From: Roseiarcus sp963824475
GTDB lineage: Bacteria; Pseudomonadota; Alphaproteobacteria; Rhizobiales; Beijerinckiaceae
Reading direction: 5' to 3'
Assembly (NCBI GenBank): GCA_963824475.1
Contig: CAWGPR010000002.1
Location: 434,001 to 498,000 of the forward strand
Length of the DNA stretch: 64,000 nt
Part shown: piece by piece, positions 52,033-61,286 of the stretch
How the letters are laid out: each line of letters begins with the position of its first letter
Numbering within the stretch: position 1 is the stretch's first letter
The notes under the pieces: model-generated
Database searches by the model: none
What the model was told of the DNA's origin: nothing
What the model saw: only the letters and a program-made list of their open reading frames with translations
Position numbers and translations under genes: made by a program

Positions 52033-55000
52033 ATGAAATTCGAGCGCTTGCGCCTGACCGGCTTCAAGAGCTTCTGCGACAGCGCCGAGTTCAGAATCGA
52101 GCCGGGGCTGACCGGCGTCGTTGGGCCGAACGGTTGCGGCAAGTCGAACCTCGTCGAGGCCTTGCGCTGGGTGATGGGCGAGAGTTCGTTCAAGAACATG
52201 CGCGCCTCGGGCATGGAGGACGTGATCTTCGCTGGCTCCGGCAGACGTCCCTCGCGCAACAACGCCGAGGTCGGGCTCCTGCTCGACAATTCCGACCGCC
52301 GCGCGCCCGCCGCCTTCAATGATTCCGAGACCATCGAGATCACGAGGCGCATCGAACGCGACTTAGGTTCGACCTACCGCGTCAACGGCAAGGAGGTGCG
52401 CGCGCGCGACGTGCAGCTCCTGTTCGCCGACGCTTCCACCGGGGCGCGCTCGCCTTCGCTGGTGCGCCAGGGCCAGATTGGCGAGATCATTTCCGCCAAG
52501 CCCCAGGCGCGGCGGCTGATCCTGGAGGAGGCGGCGGGAATCTCCGGCCTTCACTCGCGTCGCCACGAAGCGGAGCTTCGGCTGAAGGGCGCCGAGGACA
52601 ATCTCACCCGCGTCGAGGACGTGCTCAAGCAGATCGACACCCAGGTCGACAGCCTCAAGCGCCAGGCGCGCCAGGCGAACCGCTATCGCGAACTCGCCGG
52701 CGCGATCCGGCGTCACGAGGCGCTCGCGCGCCTCATCGCCTGGCGCGAGCATGAGGCGACGTTCGCCGACGCGCGCCGGCGCCTTGACGCCGACCTCGTC
52801 GAGGTCGCGGAGCGCACGCGCGCGCAAGCCGAGGCCGCGCGGCTGCAGGCGCTCGCCGCCGCCGCCCTGCCGCCCTTGCGCGACGAGGAGGCGCGCCGCG
52901 GCGCGGCCTTGCATCGCATCGCGCTCGCCCGCGAGGCGCTCGACGCGGAAGAGAAGCGCGCGAAGGAGCGCGAGGCGGAGCTTGACCGGCGCATCGCGCA
53001 ATTCGCCGGCGATCTTCAGCGCGAGGAGGCGCTGATTGCGGATGCGGCCGGCGTCATGGACCGGCTTGCGGCAGAGGACGCCACGCTTGCTGAGCAGGGA
53101 GCGCAAGCCGACGAAGACGCGGCGCGGGCGCGCGAAGCGGAGCAAGAGGCCGAGCGCCGCCTCACCAGCGCCGAGGCTGCGCTCGCCGAAGCGCAGGCCG
53201 CCGCGTCGGATCTGAGCGCTCGTCGCCGAGCGCTCACTGGCACGGTCGAGGAGGAGGGGCGGCGCTTCACCCGCCTCAAGGCGGAATACGCGGCGATCGA
53301 GCGCGAGCGCGCCGCGCTCAATGTAGCGGGCTTCGAGGAGGCCGAGCGCGCGGCGCGCGCTCAGGCCGTCGCCGAACTCGGCGAGGCGCTCGCGGCATCC
53401 GAACGCGAAACGTTGGCGGCGGAGGCGCGCCACGCCGAGGCTCGGGAGATCGAGGCGCGCCGGCGCGGGCCTTTGGCCGAAGCCGAACGCGCGGCGCAGA
53501 CGCTGGAGACGGAGGCGCGGACACTCGCGAGCCTCCTCGGCTCGGACTCGAGCGGCCCCTGGCCTCGGGCGGTCGATGCTGTCAGCGTCGCGCGCGGCTA
53601 TGAGGCCGCGCTTGGCGCCGCGCTGGGCGATGATCTCGACGCCTCGGTCGACGAGGCGGCGCCTGCCCACTGGTCGCTGATCGAGCCTGCCGGCGACGAC
53701 CCATTGCTGCCGGCGGGCGCGGATCCGCTTGGCCCAAGCGTCGCGTCGCCGCCCGCGCTTGCCCGTCGCCTCGCCCAGGTCGGGGTGGTCGCTCGGGCGG
53801 AAGGAAAGCGGCTTGCCCAAGACCTCAAGCCCGGGCAGCGGCTGGTCTCGCTTGAAGGGGATCTCTGGCGCTGGGACGGCTTCGTCGCCGCCGCCGAAGC
53901 GCCGACTGCGGCCGCCCGTCGCCTGGCGGAGAAGAATTGTCTCGGCGACCTTGAGCGCGAAGCCGAGGCCGCGCGCCAGACGGTTGCGGCGCTGAGCGTC
54001 GAAGCTGCGAGCGCAGCGAGCGCGGCCAGCGCCGCCGCCGCTGCGGAAGCGGAATGGCGTCAGCGGGCGCGCGCCGCGCGCGCGGCGTCGGACGCCGCCC
54101 GCGACGCTTTCGCCCAATTCGAGCGCGAGCGCGCCCGGACTCTTTCGCGCCTGTCGGCGGTCGAGGAGGCCGTTGCGCGCGCCGGCGCCGCGCGCAACGA
54201 GGCCGCCGAACGCAAAGCCGCCGCCGAGGCCGCGCTTGAGCAGCTTGGGCCGGGCGACGACGTCGCCCAGAGCCTCGAGCACGCGCGCGAGGCGGCTGCG
54301 CGCGACCGGACCGCCTTCGCCGAAGCGCGCGCGACGGCGCAATCGATCGCACGCGAGACTGAGGCGCGCGCCGCGCGGCGCGCCGCGATTGGCGCCGAGC
54401 GGTCGTCCTGGAGCGAGCGACGCGATCGGGCGCAAAGCCGCATCGGTGAACTTGCCGACCGCCGGGCGGAAGCGGAACGGGAAAAGGCCGCGCTCGCCGA
54501 GGCGCCGACCGATTTCGCGCGCGCCCGCCGCGCGCTCGCCGACGAACACGATCAGGCGGAAAAAGCGCGCAAGGAAGCCGCCGACGCGCTCGCGCTAGGC
54601 GAAACCGCGCTGGCCGACGCCGACCGCGCCGCCCGCCAGGCGCTCGAAGCGATGAGCGCAGCGCGGGAGGCGCGCGCGGCCTCCGAGCAGCGCCTTGAGG
54701 GGGCTCGGCTCAGGGGTGAAGAGCTCAAGCACGCGATCGCAACCGAACTCGATTGCGAGCCAGCGGGCCTCGCCGCGCTCGCTGCCCACAAGGGCGACGC
54801 GCCGCTCCCCGGCGGCCTCGAGGTCGAGCGCCGGCTCGAGAACCTGCGCCAGGAGCGCGAGCGGCTCGGCGCGGTCAACCTGCGCGCCGACGACGAACTG
54901 GTCGAGGTTTTGGCGAGCCGCGACAAGCTCATCTCCGAGCGCGACGACCTCGCCGAAGCGATCAAGCGTCTGCGCAGCGCGATCCATACCTTGAACCAGG

Positions 55001-55491
55001 AGGGGCGCGTGCGGCTCGTCGCCGCTTTCGAGGTCGTCAACACGCATTTCAGGGATTTGTTTTCGACCCTGTTCGAGGGCGGCCAGGCGGAATTGCAGCT
55101 GATCGAATCCGACGATCCGCTCGAGGCGGGACTCGAGCTCCTCGCCCAGCCGCCCGGCAAGCGGCCGCAGACGCTGACCCTCCTCTCCGGCGGCGAGCAG
55201 GCGCTGACGGCGCTTGCGCTCATCTTCGCCGTGTTCCTCACCAACCCGGCGCCGATCTGCGTGCTCGACGAGGTCGACGCGCCGCTCGACGACTATAATG
55301 TCGAGCGCTTCTGCGACCTGCTCGAGGCCATGGGCAAGCGCGCCGACACACGCTTCGTCGCCATCACCCATAACCCGATCACCATGGCGCGGATGGACCG
55401 CTTGTTCGGCGTCACCATGGCGGAGAAGGGCGTGAGCCAGCTCGTGTCGGTCGAGCTGGCGGAGGCGGAGCAGTTCGCCGAGGCGGGGTGA
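52033..55491 (+). CDS. smc: Chromosome segregation protein SMC
   Basis: 1153 residues. The ATG at 52033 starts MKFERLRLTGFKSFCDSAEF, the universal SMC beginning; an upstream ATG in frame would add 77 unrelated residues. Walker A is GPNGCGKS at residues 31-38. Long coiled coils rich in Ala, Glu and Arg span about 170-495 and 640-990, with the hinge between near 500-640. The signature LLSGGEQALTALALIFAVF is near 1050 and Walker B CVLDEVDAPLDDYNV near 1074. It forms the condensin ring for chromosome compaction with ScpA and ScpB, which are not in the window. Confidence 0.97.
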   Translation: MKFERLRLTGFKSFCDSAEFRIEPGLTGVVGPNGCGKSNLVEALRWVMGESSFKNMRASGMEDVIFAGSGRRPSRNNAEVGLLLDNSDRRAPAAFNDSETIEITRRIERDLGSTYRVNGKEVRARDVQLLFADASTGARSPSLVRQGQIGEIISAKPQARRLILEEAAGISGLHSRRHEAELRLKGAEDNLTRVEDVLKQIDTQVDSLKRQARQANRYRELAGAIRRHEALARLIAWREHEATFADARRRLDADLVEVAERTRAQAEAARLQALAAAALPPLRDEEARRGAALHRIALAREALDAEEKRAKEREAELDRRIAQFAGDLQREEALIADAAGVMDRLAAEDATLAEQGAQADEDAARAREAEQEAERRLTSAEAALAEAQAAASDLSARRRALTGTVEEEGRRFTRLKAEYAAIERERAALNVAGFEEAERAARAQAVAELGEALAASERETLAAEARHAEAREIEARRRGPLAEAERAAQTLETEARTLASLLGSDSSGPWPRAVDAVSVARGYEAALGAALGDDLDASVDEAAPAHWSLIEPAGDDPLLPAGADPLGPSVASPPALARRLAQVGVVARAEGKRLAQDLKPGQRLVSLEGDLWRWDGFVAAAEAPTAAARRLAEKNCLGDLEREAEAARQTVAALSVEAASAASAASAAAAAEAEWRQRARAARAASDAARDAFAQFERERARTLSRLSAVEEAVARAGAARNEAAERKAAAEAALEQLGPGDDVAQSLEHAREAAARDRTAFAEARATAQSIARETEARAARRAAIGAERSSWSERRDRAQSRIGELADRRAEAEREKAALAEAPTDFARARRALADEHDQAEKARKEAADALALGETALADADRAARQALEAMSAAREARAASEQRLEGARLRGEELKHAIATELDCEPAGLAALAAHKGDAPLPGGLEVERRLENLRQERERLGAVNLRADDELVEVLASRDKLISERDDLAEAIKRLRSAIHTLNQEGRVRLVAAFEVVNTHFRDLFSTLFEGGQAELQLIESDDPLEAGLELLAQPPGKRPQTLTLLSGGEQALTALALIFAVFLTNPAPICVLDEVDAPLDDYNVERFCDLLEAMGKRADTRFVAITHNPITMARMDRLFGVTMAEKGVSQLVSVELAEAEQFAEAG

Positions 55492-55585
55492 GAGGCCAAG
55501 CCAACAGAACAGGCGCAGACTGATGGAGGTTCGGCCCCGTAGGCGCGAGTCGCGCTCGGCGAGCGCGGCTACAAAGAGGTGGGCC

Positions 55586-55852
55586 TTACGCGGCGCTTGC
55601 GGACAATTCGCCCGCAGCGAGCATTTCCCGCCGTAGCCACTCGGGCGACATGTCGAATCCATTGGGCCAAGTCGGCGCGCCGAACTCCAGAAACGCGCGC
55701 GCGAAAAAGGCTGGGTCGCGCAAGGGTTCGATCATCGGGCCCGGCTCGAGCACGAGCTTCGAGCAGTCGTGGGTCCCCGCCTGCCCGTTGCTAAAGCGCA
55801 CCCTGAGCCCGTAGGGCGAGACAACCGCGAGCTCAACGACCTTCGTCAACAT
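55586..55852 (-). CDS. DUF2442 protein (antitoxin-like partner)
   Basis: 88 residues. It opens MLTKVVELAVVSPYGLRVRFSNG, the DUF2442 beta start, and ends FDMSPEWLRREMLAAGE, also typical. Its start overlaps the end of the DUF4160 gene by 20 bases, so they are translated together. DUF4160-DUF2442 pairs are widely suspected toxin-antitoxin modules; I infer that role. Confidence 0.88.
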   Translation of the reverse strand: MLTKVVELAVVSPYGLRVRFSNGQAGTHDCSKLVLEPGPMIEPLRDPAFFARAFLEFGAPTWPNGFDMSPEWLRREMLAAGELSASAA

Positions 55853-56108
55853 CGAGACCTGCTATCCTTTCCGGGGCGTGTCCGGCCTCAGCGCGACGCC
55901 AGTTTGACTCCAGTTCAGCCCGATGTCTCGCCGTCCACTCTTTGACGAGATGGGCCGCGTTACGCGGCAGGCGGCCTTCGATGACCTCGCCAGCGTCAAT
56001 AGAAACATTGGCTTCGAACTCGCCGTAGGCGGCATGGAAATGGGGCGGCGGATGCTCTCGAACATACATTCGGATGTAGATGCCATAGAAATACGAAATC
56101 GTCGGCAA
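55833..56108 (-). CDS. DUF4160 protein (toxin-like partner)
   Basis: 91 residues: MPTISYFYGIYIRMYVREHPPPHFHAAYGEFEANVSI is the DUF4160 signature with its HxPPHFH motif, followed by LPRNAAHLVKEWTARHRAEL. It lies upstream of and overlaps the DUF2442 gene. Probably the toxin half of the pair, by analogy. Confidence 0.88.
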   Translation of the reverse strand: MPTISYFYGIYIRMYVREHPPPHFHAAYGEFEANVSIDAGEVIEGRLPRNAAHLVKEWTARHRAELESNWRRAEAGHAPERIAGLDVDEGR

Positions 56109-56151
56109 AACCCAAAGCCCTCAAGCTGTTGAACAGCGCCTCGATTTTCGG

Positions 56152-56403
56152 TCACGAGACGCGATGCCGAGGGTTAGCTCCCGCCGTCCGCTCCAACCGT
56201 TCGGCGATCCAGAGCTTAACCAGCGCCTGCCGGGTTACGCCAAGACGCCGCGCCTCGCGGTCGAGCGCTTCGACAACCCAGGTTGGAAAATCGACGTTGA
56301 CGCGCTTGAGCTTGAGATTGGGGCGGCGCGCCTTCGTCCAGTCGACATCGCCAGAGATGTCTGCGCCCGCGTCGAATTTCTGGTCGAAATCACGCGCTTT
56401 CAT
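56152..56403 (-). CDS. brnA: BrnA-type antitoxin
   Basis: 83 residues. The acidic N-terminus (FDQKFDAGADISGDVDWTKARRP) binds toxin, and the C-terminal ribbon-helix-helix (KLKRVNVDFPTWVVEALDREARRLGVTRQALVKLWIAERL) binds the operator. It overlaps the brnT end by 14 bases, the usual order toxin then antitoxin for BrnTA, and it should repress its own operon. Confidence 0.9.
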   Translation of the reverse strand: MKARDFDQKFDAGADISGDVDWTKARRPNLKLKRVNVDFPTWVVEALDREARRLGVTRQALVKLWIAERLERTAGANPRHRVS

Positions 56404-56653
56404 AGGCTTCGATCTCCTCCTTGCGCGACCTCCGAACCGAGATGATTCGCGTCCGCTCGCCGCGCCTCACGCAGACCGCAGACCAATGCCGGCCGCGGAT
56501 GCGGCCAACGACGAGAAAACGCGGCTCATCGACGGTTCTTGCCGGCGCTTCAATGAGCGATTCATCCAACCAAAGTGTCTGGGCTTCGACGAAATCGATT
56601 CCGTGTTTGGCTTTGTTGGCCGAGCTCTTCTTGGGATCGAACTCGAACTCCAC
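56390..56653 (-). CDS. brnT: BrnT-type ribonuclease toxin
   Basis: 87 residues. MEFEFDPKKSSANKAKHGIDFVEAQTLW begins as BrnT does, and RFLVVGRIRGRHWSAVCVRRGERTRIISVRRSRKEE carries the conserved arginines and the ISxRxAxxxE-like end. BrnT cleaves RNA and is neutralised by BrnA. It is the second module in a row after the DUF4160 pair. Confidence 0.92.
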   Translation of the reverse strand: MEFEFDPKKSSANKAKHGIDFVEAQTLWLDESLIEAPARTVDEPRFLVVGRIRGRHWSAVCVRRGERTRIISVRRSRKEEIEAYESA

Positions 56654-56852
56654 GCGTGGATGATAGGATAAATATTATACCCTTTCAATACCAATTCTCT
56701 CCCTTGCGCCGGTGGGTTGGAAGGCGCGCTTCGAATTGGGCGCCAGCGCGACGCACTCGCGCCGTCATTGTTTGCTTTTATCGAGAACTGTCGCGCCTCG
56801 GGAGGAATCTTGTCCGCGGACGCGAAACGCGTCTCGATCGAGGAGGTCCCCC

Positions 56853-57035
56853 ATGGAAGAGACAATGATCAGCGAATATGCGCGCCAGCTCAAGGACGCG
56901 CATGGCGATCGCGCCATCGCCGAAGCCGCTCAACGCGCCGTCGAATGCGAACGGAACAAAGACCAAGAGGATGCGAAAACCTGGCGGCATGTGGAAGCCG
57001 CGCTGAAGACAATGCAGGGTCCGATCGCAAGCTGA
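56853..57035 (+). CDS. Small helical protein, unknown
   Basis: 60 residues from the ATG at 56853, with GAGGAGG about 7 bases upstream, a strong ribosome site. MEETMISEYARQLKDAHGDRAIAEAAQRAVECERNKDQEDAK then WRHVEAALKTMQ. All helical and charged. Similar short proteins are common in Hyphomicrobiales, with no assigned role. Confidence 0.65.
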   Translation: MEETMISEYARQLKDAHGDRAIAEAAQRAVECERNKDQEDAKTWRHVEAALKTMQGPIAS

Positions 57036-57220
57036 CTTCGGGCCTCGCCACGCCCTGCCTGCTCGGCGTCGCGAGCGAGAGCGGGAGCGTGGCGATCCAG
57101 GGATGAAGGGCGGTGTTCTGCGGTCCCGTGGCTTGCTTCGTCCCGGGCGGGTCAAGCCCGCAGGTTCCTCGCAATTGACGCGCGAACGCATTTCGGTCCA
57201 GACGGGCCGCCGACCAATCC

Positions 57221-57781
57221 TCACGCGCGCCCCGCCTTCCACTTGATCGAGCAGCCGATCGAGGGGACCTGGTTCGCGGGCGCTCGCGCGCCGGCGGCGA
57301 TGGCGCGCATGGCCTCCAGGAGCTCGCGGCGCGCGCCCGGAGGGGGCGGCGTCGTCCGGCCCTCGTCGAGCCGGCCGCGATATTTGAGCTTAAGCTCCCG
57401 GTCGAAGCCGAAGAAGTCGGGCGTGCAGACCGCGCCGTAGGCGCGCGCTGCGTCCTGCGCCTCGTCGTGCAGGTAGGGGAACGGGAAGTCGTGCTTCCTG
57501 GCGAATTCGCCCATCTTCGCGAACGAATCCTCGGGATAGCTCGCGGCGTCGTTCGAGCAGATGGCGGCGAAGCCCACCCCTTCGCCCATGAGCACGCGCG
57601 CGTCGGCGGCGAGCCGGCCGATCACCGCTTTCACATAGGGGCAGTGGTTGCAGATGAAGACGATAACCGTCCCCTTCTCGCCGGCGATATCCTTCAGCGC
57701 GTAAGATCGGCCGTCCGTCGCCGGCAGCTGAAAATCGGGCGCTCTTGCGTCAAGAGCGATTTCCGTTTGAGCAACCGCCAT
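57221..57781 (-). CDS. Thioredoxin-like (redoxin/AhpC-TSA family) protein
   Basis: 186 residues. The thioredoxin fold has its active-site region at FICNHCPYVKAV near 43-54 (C-x-x-C). The preceding APDFQLPATDGRSYALKDI is the AhpC/TSA start, and YGAVCTPDFFGFD near 115 has the cis-proline loop. It is the 'thioredoxin family protein' type with CNHCP. GGAGGCGAC precedes the ATG. A role in thiol or peroxide handling is inferred. Confidence 0.9.
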   Translation of the reverse strand: MAVAQTEIALDARAPDFQLPATDGRSYALKDIAGEKGTVIVFICNHCPYVKAVIGRLAADARVLMGEGVGFAAICSNDAASYPEDSFAKMGEFARKHDFPFPYLHDEAQDAARAYGAVCTPDFFGFDRELKLKYRGRLDEGRTTPPPPGARRELLEAMRAIAAGARAPANQVPSIGCSIKWKAGRA

Positions 57782-57799
57782 CGTCGCCTCCTTGGCTGT

Positions 57800-58648
57800 T
57801 CACTGACGGAGGAAGTTTACTGCGTCTGAGAAGCCTCCGGAAGCAACGCCAGCCGCGACCAAGAGGCGGCGAAGATCAAGCGATGTCAGCGCGGCCAGTT
57901 CCTCCTCATATCGATAGCCCGGCGCCGCTCCGGCGAAGTCCGCGGAGGTCGCAGGATGGGTGTAGATTTCGGTCACCCCTTCCGGCAAATGCGCGATCAG
58001 CCCTTGAAGCCGCGTTTGGGTCATGGCGCCGCTCCAGGCGAGGCCGAAAACATGGTCGGGCGCGGCGACGCCCGCCCACTTGAGACGCGCGCGCTGGAGG
58101 CGCGCCGCGAGGGCGAAGGCCGAGAGATGCGGATCAGCGGCTTCGACCCGCGCCAGGATCGCCGCCGGCTCGAAGGGAGCCCGAACCGCGGGGACCCTAA
58201 ATTCTTTCGCCAGCTCGAGTATCGCCGACAGGATCGAGGGATGCAGGTGAAAATGCTTGTGCGCGGTGACGTGATCGAGCTTGAGCCCGGTGGCGCGGAA
58301 GGCCTCGAACTGGGCGCGGATCTCCGCCCGCATTTGCCTGCGCACATGGGGCAGAAAAAACATCGCCGCGCCGGAGAGCGCCATATTCGCCCGAAAGCGC
58401 CCGCGCGCGTCGACCAGATCCGGGACGGTCGAGGCCGGCAGAATCGGCTCCGCGTCAACCAGCGTGAGGTGCAGTCCGACCGCAAGCCGCGGCAGTCGGC
58501 GCGCTAGCTCCACAGCCGCAGCCGTCGCCGGCGCTCCGACCATCAGGCTCGCCGCGGTGAGAACACCCTCGACATGCGCGCGCTCAACCGCCTCGTTGAC
58601 CTCGTCGGCGAGGCCGAAATCGTCCGCCGTAACGATCAGATATTTCAG
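57800..58648 (-). CDS. hpnK: Hopanoid-associated deacetylase HpnK (YdjC/ChbG fold)
   Basis: About 282 residues. It removes the N-acetyl group from the hopanoid-linked sugar. The expected start KYLIVTADDFGLADEVNEA is encoded, with the metal-binding DD near residue 9, but the codon before it is CTG. No ATG, GTG or TTG exists between it and the upstream gene. The CTG overlaps the hpnJ stop (CTGA), exactly where ATGA would be expected. AVGLHLTLVDAEPILP near 65 and HVTAHKHFHLHPSIL near 130 hold the metal histidines. The first ATG in frame, at 58543, would delete the DD site. So a rare CTG start, or an A-to-C error, is likely. Confidence 0.88.
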   Translation of the reverse strand: MKYLIVTADDFGLADEVNEAVERAHVEGVLTAASLMVGAPATAAAVELARRLPRLAVGLHLTLVDAEPILPASTVPDLVDARGRFRANMALSGAAMFFLPHVRRQMRAEIRAQFEAFRATGLKLDHVTAHKHFHLHPSILSAILELAKEFRVPAVRAPFEPAAILARVEAADPHLSAFALAARLQRARLKWAGVAAPDHVFGLAWSGAMTQTRLQGLIAHLPEGVTEIYTHPATSADFAGAAPGYRYEEELAALTSLDLRRLLVAAGVASGGFSDAVNFLRQ

Positions 58649-60075
58649 TGCGCGATCTCGCGGCGCTCGCGCAAGAAGCGGAAGAACTCCATCCCCTCGC
58701 GCAGGCGCCGCTTCAGCATGTCGGGACTCGTCGCCATCTCGCCGACAATCGACGCGATCTTGCTCGGACGGAAATAGAAGCTGCGATAGAAGGTTTCGAC
58801 CGAATTGAAAATTTCGGTATGGCTCAAACCCGGATAGCTCAAGGCGGCGATCTGCCTGCCATCTTCATTCACCAGGTCTCCGGTGGCGTCGTCGAGCCAG
58901 CCTTTTTCCAGCGCCTGCTTATAAAGGAACGTCCCGGGATAGGGCGCGGCCAGCGACACCTGAAGCGTCTGCGGGTTGACCTCCTTGGCGAATTCGATCG
59001 TCTCCTTGATCGTCTCATGCGTCTCGCCGGGCAGGCCCATGATGAATGTGCCATGCACCGTCACGCCAAGCTCCCGGCAATCCTTGGCGAACCGCTTGGC
59101 GACATCGATCCGCATGCCCTTCTTGATGTTGTAAAGGATTTGCTGGTTCCCGGACTCGTAGCCCACCAGCAGCAGACGAAGGCCGTTCTCGCGCATCACT
59201 TTCAGCGTCGCGCGCGGCACGTTGGCCTTGGCCGTGCAGGACCATGTGACGCCTAGTTTGCCAAGCTCCCGGGCGATCGCCTCCGCCCGCGGCAGGTCGT
59301 CGGTGAAGGTGTCGTCGTCGAAGAAGAATTCCTTGACCTCCGGAAACGCCTTTTTCGCGTAAGCCATTTCCTCGATCACATGGCCGACGGAGCGGGTGCG
59401 GTAGCGATGCCCGCCGACGGTCTGCGGCCAAAGGCAGAACGTGCAGCGCGATTTGCAGCCGCGCCCGGTGTAAAATGACATGTAGGGGTGCTTGAGATAG
59501 CCGCTGAAATATCGATGAATATTCAAGTCACGCTTATAGACCGGCGTGACGAACGGCAGGTTGTCCATGTTTTCCAGGATCGGGCGGTCCGGATTGTGCT
59601 GGATCTGGCCATTGGCGTCCCGGTAGGAGAGGCCGAGGATCGACTTTAAGTCCCGCCCGTCGGCGACTTCCTTGATCGTGAAATCAAATTCGTTGCGCGC
59701 GGCGAAATCGACGACCGGCGCGGCTTTCAGGGTTCCTTCGGCGTTGACCGCCGCCTTGGCGCCGATCAACCCGACTTTCAGCGCCGGGTTGGCGTCTTTG
59801 AGAGCCGCGATCGCTTTCACATCCGAGGCGAAGGAGGGCGTGGACGTGTGCACGACAGCCAGGTCGAAATTCCGGGCCTCGGCCACAACCTCGGCGAGGG
59901 AGGTTTTATGCGGCGGCGCGTCGATCAGCTTGCTGTCTTCCACCAGCGCGGCGGGCTGCGCGAGCCAGGTCGGGTACCAGAACGACGGGATCTCGCGCTT
60001 CGTCTGGTATCGGGCGCCGGCGCCGCCGTCGAACCCGTCGAAGGAGGGGGCCTGAAGAAACAGCGTGCGCATCAC
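58645..60075 (-). CDS. hpnJ: Hopanoid biosynthesis radical SAM protein HpnJ
   Basis: 476 residues. The N-terminal ~190 residues form a B12-binding-like domain (LAVVHTSTPSFASDVKAIAAL; KVGLIGAKAAV). The radical SAM cluster motif CxxxCxxC is at CKSRCTFCLWPQTVGG near 200. GYESGNQQILYNIKKGMRI and FIMGLPGETHETIKETIEFA follow. HpnJ catalyses ring contraction of the sugar to the cyclitol of bacteriohopane cyclitol ether. Its ATG overlaps the hpnI stop, and its own stop overlaps hpnK, giving a tightly coupled hpnI-J-K operon. Confidence 0.94.
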   Translation of the reverse strand: MMRTLFLQAPSFDGFDGGAGARYQTKREIPSFWYPTWLAQPAALVEDSKLIDAPPHKTSLAEVVAEARNFDLAVVHTSTPSFASDVKAIAALKDANPALKVGLIGAKAAVNAEGTLKAAPVVDFAARNEFDFTIKEVADGRDLKSILGLSYRDANGQIQHNPDRPILENMDNLPFVTPVYKRDLNIHRYFSGYLKHPYMSFYTGRGCKSRCTFCLWPQTVGGHRYRTRSVGHVIEEMAYAKKAFPEVKEFFFDDDTFTDDLPRAEAIARELGKLGVTWSCTAKANVPRATLKVMRENGLRLLLVGYESGNQQILYNIKKGMRIDVAKRFAKDCRELGVTVHGTFIMGLPGETHETIKETIEFAKEVNPQTLQVSLAAPYPGTFLYKQALEKGWLDDATGDLVNEDGRQIAALSYPGLSHTEIFNSVETFYRSFYFRPSKIASIVGEMATSPDMLKRRLREGMEFFRFLRERREIAH

Positions 60076-61286
60076 CTCATCGCCTTTCCATAAGATCCGG
60101 AGCCGACTGGCGGCTCAACGGTCCCCAGCAGCGTTCCGTCCCGCGCAACCGCGAAATCCTGTCCCCGCCAGCTGACCCGCGTCGACCAAAAGCTTGCGAA
60201 ATAAACGATAAACGAGAGAATGTCTCGGGCGACAAGGAGAGCATAGTCGGGATTTGGCAAATCAAATTCGCGCGTGAGCCGATACTTCAAGAACAGGCGG
60301 CACGCCAGGGCGCCCAGGATCGCCGCCAGCCCCAAGGCGTCGAACCCACGAAGGGCGGCCCCGATCAGCGCCAACGGCAAGGCGTGGGTGAAGCCGCTGC
60401 CAATATATCCGGCCGGATCGACGGTGAAAATCGTCCGCGCCCAGCGCAGTTCATGCCGAACCATCTCGCTCAGCGATTTTTCTTCGAATGCGTGAGCCAC
60501 CAGCATGGGGGGAAGGACGACCCGGAATCCTGCCTCGCGCACCGCCTTGCCGATGGCGTAGTCGTCGGCCAGTTGGTTGGCGACCGTCTCGAAACCCCCG
60601 ATCCGCGACAAGGTTTCGCGCGTGAGCGCAATTGTCGCGCCGACGCACGGCCGCGCGAGTCTAAGCGCGAGCCCAAGGAGCGTGCTCGGCAGGAAATGAT
60701 CGTGCGCCGCCATGGCGGACAGCCGCGACCAGAAGCCGCCGCTTGGCAGGCCGCGATAGAGGCAGGTGACGACGCCGACGCCGGGCTCGGCCAATGCGGC
60801 GGCTAAAATCCGCAGATAATTTGGATCGACAGCCACATCGCTGTCGGAAACGACAATGACGGGATGGCGCGCGACTTGCCCCATGTTGATGAGATTGGAG
60901 ACCTTGCGGTTGGCGCCGTGCGCCGCGCCGTTGATGACCAGTTGAAGATCGAGCCCGGGATGGCGCGCAATCAGCGATTTCACGACCGGAATTGCGCTGT
61001 CGTTGGGATCCTGGACGCCGAAAACGAATTGAATCCTGCCCGGATACTCTTGATGGAAATAGGTCTCAAGATTGTCGGAGAGTTGCGCCTCGGCGCCATA
61101 CAGCGGCTTCAGGATCGAGACGTCCGGCCATGGTGTCGGAGCCGGAGCCGCCGGCCGTCGGACGAACCAGTGCGCCACCCATGCGGCGCCCAAGGCGCAT
61201 AATGAGCCAAAGACGCTGGCGGCGATGAAAAGCAGCGACAGCCACCCTATCGTCAGCGCGCTGATTTGTTCGAGACTAGAGTTCAT
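60072..61286 (-). CDS. hpnI: Hopanoid biosynthesis glycosyltransferase HpnI
   Basis: 404 residues. A first membrane helix (ALTIGWLSLLFIAASVFGSL) precedes a GT2 domain: PWPDVSILKPLYGAEAQLSDNLETY, then VIVVSDSDVAVDPNYLR near 140 with the DxD, and FETVANQLADDYAIGKAV. Two or three helices near the C-terminus complete it. HpnI adds N-acetylglucosamine to bacteriohopanetetrol before HpnK and HpnJ act. The ATG at 61286 was taken because it gives the usual HpnI start; upstream sequence is not conserved. Confidence 0.93.
   Translation of the reverse strand: MNSSLEQISALTIGWLSLLFIAASVFGSLCALGAAWVAHWFVRRPAAPAPTPWPDVSILKPLYGAEAQLSDNLETYFHQEYPGRIQFVFGVQDPNDSAIPVVKSLIARHPGLDLQLVINGAAHGANRKVSNLINMGQVARHPVIVVSDSDVAVDPNYLRILAAALAEPGVGVVTCLYRGLPSGGFWSRLSAMAAHDHFLPSTLLGLALRLARPCVGATIALTRETLSRIGGFETVANQLADDYAIGKAVREAGFRVVLPPMLVAHAFEEKSLSEMVRHELRWARTIFTVDPAGYIGSGFTHALPLALIGAALRGFDALGLAAILGALACRLFLKYRLTREFDLPNPDYALLVARDILSFIVYFASFWSTRVSWRGQDFAVARDGTLLGTVEPPVGSGSYGKAMR

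Noticed and set aside
52363..54549. 728-codon minus-strand frame inside smc
   Set aside because: Shadow of the high-GC coiled-coil coding sequence; no protein-like features.
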